Origin: Candidatus Brocadiia bacterium
Lineage (GTDB): Bacteria; Planctomycetota; PUPC01; DSUN01
Reading direction: 5' to 3'
DNA: 11,461 nt
Assembly (NCBI GenBank): GCA_016782825.1
Contig: JADHXT010000079.1
Coordinates: 1-11,461 of the forward strand
The position numbers and the translations under genes are program-made. The notes under the pieces were generated by a model, which made no database searches, was not told where the DNA came from, and saw only the letters and a program-made list of their open reading frames with translations. This document shows, piece after piece, positions 6,865 through 11,461 of the stretch. Numbering within the stretch: position 1 is the first letter of the stretch; every line of letters begins with the position of its first letter.

Positions 6865-6893
6865 TGCCCACCAGACAAAGCGTCTGGTGGGCA
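6865..6893. repeat. Perfect 12-bp palindromic hairpin, REP-like
   Basis: TGCCCACCAGAC (6865-6876) and GTCTGGTGGGCA (6882-6893) are perfect complements around the 5-base loop AAAGC. No T-run follows on either strand, so it is a poor intrinsic terminator. Palindromes with a TGGTGGGCA core of this kind occur as dispersed intergenic repeats in some bacterial genomes, so a REP-like repeat is the favoured reading. Confidence 0.5.
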
Positions 6894-6971
6894 GCTCAGC
6901 ATTGGGACCCGCGCCGCTACCTTTCGCCATCCCCCGTCTCAGAGGTCTGCCCCAAACAACTCGCCTAGCGT

Positions 6972-6989
6972 CCGCAATGACGTTTGCGG
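6972..6989 (-). terminator. Weak hairpin downstream of the secreted protein gene
   Basis: CCGCAA (6972-6977) and TTGCGG (6984-6989) form a 6-bp stem with a 6-base loop about 40 bases beyond the stop of the minus-strand gene. There is no T-run, so termination is only a possibility. Confidence 0.25.
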
Positions 6990-7028
6990 TTCAGCCGTCG
7001 GTTCGGCTTCGTGCACGCGGCCGCAGGC

Positions 7029-8006
7029 TCAGAAATCGGCCTCTCTCTTGCGCGGCTCGTCGTCCTTGCCGCCCTTCTTGCCCCACGCTCCCTTCTTGCC
7101 GCCGAAGTGAAGCTCCACCTTGTCCATCCCGTCCCACGCGGCGTAGCTCTGGGCGCCGGGCAGGATGCGGTCCATGACCAGGTCGCCGGCGTCGTTGGCG
7201 AGTACGCGAGCTGTGACGATGGGGCCGGCGCCGCGCCTGGCGACGCGCTGCGAGATCTCCACGACGAGCTTGAGCTGCTCGGGCGTGAGCCCAATGTCGT
7301 TCACGAAGTGATTCCGCAGCCGCTCGTCCAGTTCAACACCCTCGCCGCCTTGGCGGATCATGACAACGATCCGGATCATGGCCCTCGATGTCCGCGCGAC
7401 CTGCTCGTCCGTGAGCTTCGCGGCCAGGAGTTCCTTCCGGATCCCCGGCTCCTGGAGGGCCTTCTGGATCGCCGCGATCTGGAGCCGGAAGTCGTTGTCA
7501 TCGGGCACCTTCTTGCCCAACCACAGCGTGCGGGTCGCCCACTTGACTCCCCCTTTAGCGCCCCAGTCCATGACCAGCTTGCCGCCGCCATGCTCGCCGC
7601 CGAACCCGCCGAAGGCGAACGGGGGTATCTGCCCGATCCGGGCGACGGTCTCGACGAGCTTCTTGACCGGCACCGCTCGGCGTTGGGCGCCGAGACCGCC
7701 GCCTTCGTCGTTCTCCTCGGTGGCATAGAGGACGGGCGCGGTCTGGCCGAGGACGAGACTCGGGTCGAGGGCCTTGCAGCCCCTGAGGAGGGTGATGGCC
7801 TTGATCCGCAGTTCGATACCCGCCTCGTTCTTGCTGGTGAGCTCGCCGACGAGGAAGCCCTTGAATCCCTTGAGGGCCGCCTTAACCTCCTCGACGGTCA
7901 GCGGCTCGGCTTCCTTCGCTCCCGCCTGCACGATGTGCTGTCCCCAGGCGCCTGCCACGAGCACGACCCCCACGAACGCCTTCGACAGCGCGTATCTGCG
8001 CAGCAT
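7029..8006 (-). CDS. Secreted protein of unknown function
   Basis: A 325-residue product. The start is the ATG at 8006-8004 because AAGGAGG (8020-8014) precedes it by 7 bases and the product then opens with a signal peptide: MLRRYALSKAF, a hydrophobic run VGVVLVAGAWG, and a likely cleavage after VQA near residue 28. The frame is open 35 residues further upstream, but that extension lacks a ribosome site and crosses two leader hairpins. The mature protein has a glycine-rich stretch (FGGFGGEHGGGK) in its middle, predicted helices, an LTPEQLKLVVEISQRV segment and a very basic, glycine-rich tail (GGKKGAWGKKGGKDDEPRKR). I recognise no family and see no catalytic motif. It is divergent from the efflux-like operon. 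GC3 is high like its right-hand neighbours, so it belongs to the backbone side. Confidence 0.8.
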   Translation of the reverse strand: MLRRYALSKAFVGVVLVAGAWGQHIVQAGAKEAEPLTVEEVKAALKGFKGFLVGELTSKNEAGIELRIKAITLLRGCKALDPSLVLGQTAPVLYATEENDEGGGLGAQRRAVPVKKLVETVARIGQIPPFAFGGFGGEHGGGKLVMDWGAKGGVKWATRTLWLGKKVPDDNDFRLQIAAIQKALQEPGIRKELLAAKLTDEQVARTSRAMIRIVVMIRQGGEGVELDERLRNHFVNDIGLTPEQLKLVVEISQRVARRGAGPIVTARVLANDAGDLVMDRILPGAQSYAAWDGMDKVELHFGGKKGAWGKKGGKDDEPRKREADF

Positions 8007-8013
8007 CGCCTGT

Positions 8014-8020
8014 CCTCCTT
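8014..8020 (-). promoter_or_regulatory. Strong Shine-Dalgarno deciding the secreted-protein start
   Basis: Read on the minus strand this is AAGGAGG, 7 bases before the ATG at 8006. It rules against the longer frame that begins at 8111. Confidence 0.75.
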
Positions 8021-8044
8021 GGTGCTCAGAGGCTCCACAGCAGA

Positions 8045-8090
8045 GGGGGCTTCCGCCCCCGAGGCGGCCTGCGGGGGATCCCGCGAGGCC
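8045..8090 (-). promoter_or_regulatory. Two adjacent GC-rich hairpins in leader of the secreted-protein gene
   Basis: GGGGGC (8045-8050) pairs with GCCCCC (8055-8060); on the minus strand the loop is GGAA, a stable GNRA tetraloop. Next to it, GGCCTGCGGG (8066-8075) pairs with CCCGC and AGGCC (8080-8090) around a GGAT loop with one bulged G. Both lie 39-84 bases before the ATG at 8006 and would fall in that gene's leader. They could be a regulatory leader or a dispersed palindromic repeat pair. Confidence 0.4.
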
Positions 8091-8202
8091 TCTCCCCCTA
8101 TTCAACCCCATTGGTCAGATTACGCAACAGGGAATCCGCAGCTCCAGGCCGCTTCACGGCACTCAGCCGGCCGTGCCGCCCTCGGATTCCCATGTCAGGA
8201 TC

Positions 8203-8231
8203 TTGCGCCATGGGTCAATAAGGGGTATAGG
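8203..8231 (+). promoter_or_regulatory. Possible sigma70-like promoter for the secreted/TolC operon
   Basis: TTGCGC (8203-8208) and TATAGG (8226-8231) are 17 bases apart. The hexamers are only partial consensus matches, but position and spacing suit transcription of the gene at 8291. Confidence 0.35.
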
Positions 8232-8274
8232 GGTTCCAGTATGGCGGGTCGGGTGGAAGTCCAGTGAAGCAACC

Positions 8275-8284
8275 GAAGGAGGAG
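8275..8284 (+). promoter_or_regulatory. Shine-Dalgarno deciding the start at 8291
   Basis: GAAGGAGGAG lies 6 bases before ATG 8291. The earlier in-frame GTG at 8264 has no such site and would put nine charged residues before the signal peptide. Confidence 0.75.
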
Positions 8285-8290
8285 ACCCAG

Positions 8291-9409
8291 ATGGGCAGGG
8301 TCAGGACACAGGTCGTCTGCCTTGCGATCGTGTTGGCCCAGATCGGCGCATCGGCGGGCGAACTGGTGATCTCGGCGGCCGACTTCCCCCTCGAGGTCGG
8401 GCGTCGAGCGACCTACCAGATCGCCACCGGCGGGCAGGCGCGCGCCGAGCTGCGCTCGGCGGTGGTCGCGGCACGCCGGGTCGGCAAGGTGCTGCTCGTG
8501 CGGGAATCCGTGCTGCTTGGGACGATGCAGGTCCCCGGAAGCTGGGTCGAGAGGGGCGAGGACTACGTCGCGTTCACCCCCGGCTTTGGGGCCGAGCGAC
8601 CGTCGTGGCGATACCCGATGCCGCTCAAGAAGGGCCTCGAATATGAGTATGAGGCGGTCACCGGCAAGGTGAAGGCGCGGGTCGAAGGCCCCGAGGCGGT
8701 GACGGTGCCCGCGGGCAAGTACACCTGCCTCGTGTGCGTGGAGGAGCGCGCCGAGGGAACCCGCAAGCACTGGATCGCTCCGGGCGTGGGCGTCGTGAAG
8801 GTGCAGGTCGGCGACGCAGAGGGGGTCGTCGTCTCGCTGACCAAGCTGGAGAAGCCCTTCCAGGCAAAGCCAGCGCCCAATGCCGTGCCGATGAGCACCT
8901 TCGACCGCGGCCTCGGCTCGACGCTCTTCCCCAACGCTCGGTGGCACGGTGTCGCTGGCAACCCCGGCAGTTCGTCGGCCGTCACCATCGATCCCTGGAC
9001 GGGGGCGGCCGGCACGCCCTTCTCGCTCAAGTGGGCCTACCAGGCCAGGGGCACGTGGGTCGCCGCCAGCTTCAACCCCTCGGGCGACGCCGAGCGGCCG
9101 GCCGACCTGTCGAAGTACACCTACACCACCTTCTGGATCAAGGCCGCCCGCGCGGGCCGATGCGCGGTATCGATTCGGGCGGCCCGCGCGGTCGAGGGGG
9201 GCCGCACCAACATCAGCATCCCCATTCAGGTCACGACCCAGTGGCGCAAGGTGACCCTCAGCCCTGAGCTCCAGGAGCAGCTCAACACCATCGATGCCAA
9301 CGAGACCTACTCCATCGGCCTCAGCGCCTATTCCCGCGAGGGGGAGGCCAACACCATCTGGCTCGACCAGGTCGTTTTTCACACGGGCGAGCTCCCGGGC
9401 GAGATGTGA
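8291..9409 (+). CDS. Secreted two-domain protein with CBM-like C-terminal jelly roll
   Basis: A 372-residue product with a signal peptide: MGRVRTQ, hydrophobic VVCLAIVLAQIG, and a likely cleavage after ASA at residue 22. Residues 30-185 form a beta-rich domain (FPLEVGRRATYQI, then PLKKGLEYEYEA, VPAGKYTCLVCVEE and HWIAPGVGVVKV) of the general type seen in DUF3108/TapB-like periplasmic proteins. Residues 200-365 resemble a galactose-binding or CBM11/CIA30-like jelly roll: SLKWAY, YTTFWIKA, TTQWRKVTLSPEL and NTIWLDQVVF in the usual order. No glycosidase motif is present. It would act in the periplasm or at the cell surface. It is the first gene of an apparent operon and lies 27 bases before the TolC-like gene, which suggests that it helps the export system or is carried by it. 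Both domain calls come from pattern, not from a search. Confidence 0.75.
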   Translation: MGRVRTQVVCLAIVLAQIGASAGELVISAADFPLEVGRRATYQIATGGQARAELRSAVVAARRVGKVLLVRESVLLGTMQVPGSWVERGEDYVAFTPGFGAERPSWRYPMPLKKGLEYEYEAVTGKVKARVEGPEAVTVPAGKYTCLVCVEERAEGTRKHWIAPGVGVVKVQVGDAEGVVVSLTKLEKPFQAKPAPNAVPMSTFDRGLGSTLFPNARWHGVAGNPGSSSAVTIDPWTGAAGTPFSLKWAYQARGTWVAASFNPSGDAERPADLSKYTYTTFWIKAARAGRCAVSIRAARAVEGGRTNISIPIQVTTQWRKVTLSPELQEQLNTIDANETYSIGLSAYSREGEANTIWLDQVVFHTGELPGEM

Positions 9410-9436
9410 GCCCAACGTTGGACACGTAGAGGTGAG

Positions 9437-11257
9437 ATGGACGGCAGCCGACTGATGTCGCGCGATCGTGCAAGCAACGCGCTGGCGACGACGGTGCTGG
9501 CCCTCCTGTGCCTGGCGGCGTCGGGGTGCAAGTCGCTCCAGGTCTGGCGCGTCGAGGCCGACCGCGTGGCCGACGGCATCATCGAGCGTAGCCAGCGCGA
9601 GGCTATCAGGCGCACTGAACCGTTCACTATCGAGACGCCCGCCGACGCGCTGCGGCGCCGCCTTCTGCTCGCGCAGGGCCTTCGCGTCTCCGGGCCGGCG
9701 TCGCTGGGTACCGATAGGCTGGCGCCCGTGCCCCACTGGCCGGGCGACCGCGAGCCGCCGGAGGCTGGTGCGTCGGGCACGCCTATCGTCCAGGTCGGGC
9801 CTGAGGTGCAGATCACCCTCCTCCAAGCCCTCCAGATCGCCGCGCGGAACAACCGCGGGTACCAGACCGCCAAGGAAGCGGTCTTCATCGCGGCCCTGGG
9901 CCTGGATCTCGAGAGCCAGGAGTTTCGCAACACCTACACGGGCCTGCTCCACAGCACGGTGTCGCGCGACGAGAGCGGCCCGATGGCCGTCGGCGGGGTG
10001 ACGGGATCCGGCGAGGCGTCGTGGTCCAAGCGCTTCCGCAGCGGCGCGGCCCTGACCGGGCGGCTCGGGATCGACCTGGTCAAGCTGTGCACCGGCGGAC
10101 GCGATTCGGCGCTGGGCATCTTCTGCGACACCTCGGTCTCGGTGCCCCTGCTCCGAGGCGCGGGCAGGCACATCGTCACCGAGGAGCTGACCCAGGCCCA
10201 GCGCGAGGTCATCTACGCGCTCTATGCCCTGGAGCGTCAGAAGCGGACCCTCGCCGTGCAGGTGGCCACCGACTACCTGCGCGTGCTCCAGCAGCTCGAC
10301 CAGATCAAGAACGCGACCGACAACCACGACCGACTGGTGCAGTCGGCCAAGCGGGCCGAGCGCCGGGGCCAGGCCGGCCGCGAGAAGAAGGCGCAGGTGG
10401 ACGAGGCCCAACAGGACGTGCTCCGCGCCCGCGTGCGAGTCATCAACGCCCGCGACAGCTACCAGGGCCAGCTCGATGGCCTGAAGCTGACCCTCGGCCT
10501 GCCGACCGATGCGCGGATCGCGCTGGACCCCCGGGAGCTGAGCACCCTGGTCGCCCCGGCCGAGGCCGCGGCCGCCCAGGTGGAGCTCGACGCCGTCGAG
10601 ACCTCGGACATGCGAGGCAAGCTCGAGCTGCCCGTCGACCAGGCCATCGAGCTGGCTCTGACCAAGCGCCTGGATCTCCGCGCGGTTCAGGGGCGAGTCG
10701 TCGACGCACAGCGCGGCGTGGTAGTGGCCGCCGACGGCCTGAAGGCCGACCTCACGCTGACCGCCACCGCCGCATTGGGCGGCAGAAGGGGCCTCGGCTC
10801 GACGACCAGCGCCTACCCGCGTCCAGACGAGGGTGTCTACTCCGCCACCGCCTCGTCTGACCTTCCGTGGGAGCGCACGGCTGAGCGCAACGCCTTTCGC
10901 ACCGCATACATCACGCTGGAGCGGGCCGCTCGGTCGGTGCAGGAGCTCGAGGACAAGACCAAGCTCGCAATCCGCGGCGCGCTCCGCAAGCTCGCCCAGA
11001 CGCGCAAGACCTTCATCATCGAGTCCAGGGCGGTCGAGCTGGCCCTGAGCCGCGTGACGGGCACCAAGAGGCTCTTCGAGGCCGAGCGAGTCGAGATCCA
11101 GGAGGTGCTCAAGGCCCAGGAATCGCTCGTGCAGGCGCAGGATGCGCTCACCGCGGCCCTGGTGAGCTACCGCATCGCCGAGCTTGAGCTCCAGCGCGAC
11201 ATGGGCGTGCTGGAGGTGGATGAGAAGGGACTGTGGCGTGAGTACGGCCCTCAGTAG
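9437..11257 (+). CDS. TolC-family outer-membrane efflux lipoprotein
   Basis: A 606-residue outer-membrane channel component. A signal peptide ends at LAASGC with Cys31 as the probable lipid-modified residue. About 95 residues of unassigned extension follow, then the two TolC repeats: the first begins at ITLLQALQIAARNN (126-139), the second at LPVDQAIELALTKRLDLRA (398-416), a typical repeat-start signature. Each has long helices (250-350; 480-590). The segment DLPWERTAERNAFR (475-488) is the family's second strand-to-helix turn. Trimers of such proteins form a barrel and periplasmic tunnel used by RND, ABC or type I export systems. At 606 residues it is longer than the usual 420-500, owing to the N-terminal extension and a long linker (362-397). 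The start at 9437 follows AGAGGTGAG; ATG 9455 has no ribosome site. The next gene overlaps its 3' end by 20 bases, implying coupled translation. Confidence 0.92.
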   Translation: MDGSRLMSRDRASNALATTVLALLCLAASGCKSLQVWRVEADRVADGIIERSQREAIRRTEPFTIETPADALRRRLLLAQGLRVSGPASLGTDRLAPVPHWPGDREPPEAGASGTPIVQVGPEVQITLLQALQIAARNNRGYQTAKEAVFIAALGLDLESQEFRNTYTGLLHSTVSRDESGPMAVGGVTGSGEASWSKRFRSGAALTGRLGIDLVKLCTGGRDSALGIFCDTSVSVPLLRGAGRHIVTEELTQAQREVIYALYALERQKRTLAVQVATDYLRVLQQLDQIKNATDNHDRLVQSAKRAERRGQAGREKKAQVDEAQQDVLRARVRVINARDSYQGQLDGLKLTLGLPTDARIALDPRELSTLVAPAEAAAAQVELDAVETSDMRGKLELPVDQAIELALTKRLDLRAVQGRVVDAQRGVVVAADGLKADLTLTATAALGGRRGLGSTTSAYPRPDEGVYSATASSDLPWERTAERNAFRTAYITLERAARSVQELEDKTKLAIRGALRKLAQTRKTFIIESRAVELALSRVTGTKRLFEAERVEIQEVLKAQESLVQAQDALTAALVSYRIAELELQRDMGVLEVDEKGLWREYGPQ

Positions 11258-11461
11258 ACGCAACGGCGCGCCCAGGTCACCCGCCCGCCGCCGCAGGCGC
11301 AGGACGGGACGAAGCCTGATGGTCGCCGCGTTCTGCCTGCTGGTGGTCGGGGTGTGCGCATGGGGCGTGCTGGCGCCCGAGGACCGAGGCGGCTGGGCCA
11401 GGGGCCTCTGGGGGGAGGAAGCGGAGTTCGATGCCAGCAAATGGCACGAGGTGAGGCGCGG
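11238..11461 (+). CDS. Membrane-anchored protein, N-terminus only; probable efflux adaptor (HlyD/MacA type)
   Basis: The frame opens with GTG at 11238, inside the end of the TolC-like gene, and runs off the window after 74 codons. AAGGGA sits 7 bases before the GTG. The product has a basic N-terminus rich in arginine (SPARRRRRRTGRS), one transmembrane segment (VAAFCLLVVGVCAWGVLA) and a periplasmic start ending in WHEVRRG. A basic inner-membrane anchor followed by a strand of the type V-R-R-G directly after tolC is what periplasmic adaptor subunits of the HlyD/MacA family look like. An in-frame ATG at 11319 is an alternative start without a clear ribosome site. The family call rests mainly on context because the diagnostic biotinyl-lipoyl-like domains lie outside the window. 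Confidence 0.6.
   Translation, partial: MSTALSRRNGAPRSPARRRRRRTGRSLMVAAFCLLVVGVCAWGVLAPEDRGGWARGLWGEEAEFDASKWHEVRR

Larger units (their letters stand above)
6499..7028. other. Junction spacer with tRNA fragment and inverted repeats
   Basis: No convincing gene lies in these 530 bases. Reading frames across 6660-6720 translate the antisense of a tRNA fragment (product GTRTHNHQIDSP, a well-known annotation artefact). The stretch contains a T-rich segment (about 6480-6502), a hairpin at 6612-6646, the tRNA-Asp 3' fragment, and palindromes at 6730-6759, 6865-6893 and 6972-6989. This looks like the edge of an integrated element. Confidence 0.6.

Noticed and set aside
6317..6902. Minus-strand frames with GTRTHNHQIDSP or GLEPTTTRSTV segments
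   Set aside because: These segments are antisense translations of the tRNA fragment, a frequent annotation artefact.
6984..8267. A 427-codon plus-strand frame antisense to the secreted protein gene
   Set aside because: The minus strand has a strong ribosome site and signal peptide. The plus-strand product is acidic/leucine-rich filler typical of antisense frames.
8195..11440. A 1081-codon open frame on the minus strand, antisense to the secreted and TolC-like genes
   Set aside because: It is an antisense shadow caused by extreme G/C at third positions. Its product is low-complexity (L, G, R, H, D rich), while the plus-strand genes have signal peptides, lipobox, TolC motifs and ribosome sites.

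Overview
The window looks like a junction between a horizontally acquired island and an ordinary chromosomal backbone in a high-GC, Gram-negative (double-membrane) bacterium. The right half encodes a TolC-type outer-membrane lipoprotein, the start of a probable periplasmic adaptor, and secreted proteins with signal peptides, which implies an outer membrane. The flavour (glycine-rich secreted proteins of unknown function, very high G/C at third codon positions) would suit Planctomycetota or a similar environmental lineage, but nothing here fixes the taxon.

Left part (1-6232): a candidate anti-phage or genome-defence island. The window opens inside a minus-strand gene whose N-terminal 181 residues resemble the PLD-like domain found in front of some SNF2-type helicases; the rest lies outside the window. 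After a 638-base divergent spacer with a good sigma70-like promoter, three genes read rightward: a TrlF-like PHP phosphoesterase/SMC-type ATPase (971 aa), a 242-aa protein resembling the uracil-DNA glycosylase superfamily, and a 422-aa protein with a PD-(D/E)XK-like core (D107...E121-N-K123). An ATP-driven DNA sensor, a possible base-excising or DNA-binding protein and a possible nuclease would make a coherent nucleic-acid-targeting module. The assignments of the second and third proteins are tentative.

Junction (6233-7028): mostly non-coding. It holds a possible small convergent ORF, several strong inverted repeats, and the 3' part of a tRNA-Asp gene (anticodon loop with GTC, T arm, acceptor strand, encoded CCA) with no matching 5' half. 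That is what is left at the distal end of an element integrated into a tRNA gene. The fragment's orientation puts the element on its left, where the defence-like genes lie.

Right part (7029-11461): likely host backbone with much higher GC3. A minus-strand secreted protein of unknown function is divergent from a plus-strand operon: a secreted two-domain protein whose C-terminal half resembles a carbohydrate-binding jelly roll, a TolC-family outer-membrane lipoprotein, and the N-terminus of a membrane-anchored protein, probably an efflux adaptor, cut by the window end. The last two overlap by 20 bases. This arrangement suggests an export or efflux system.
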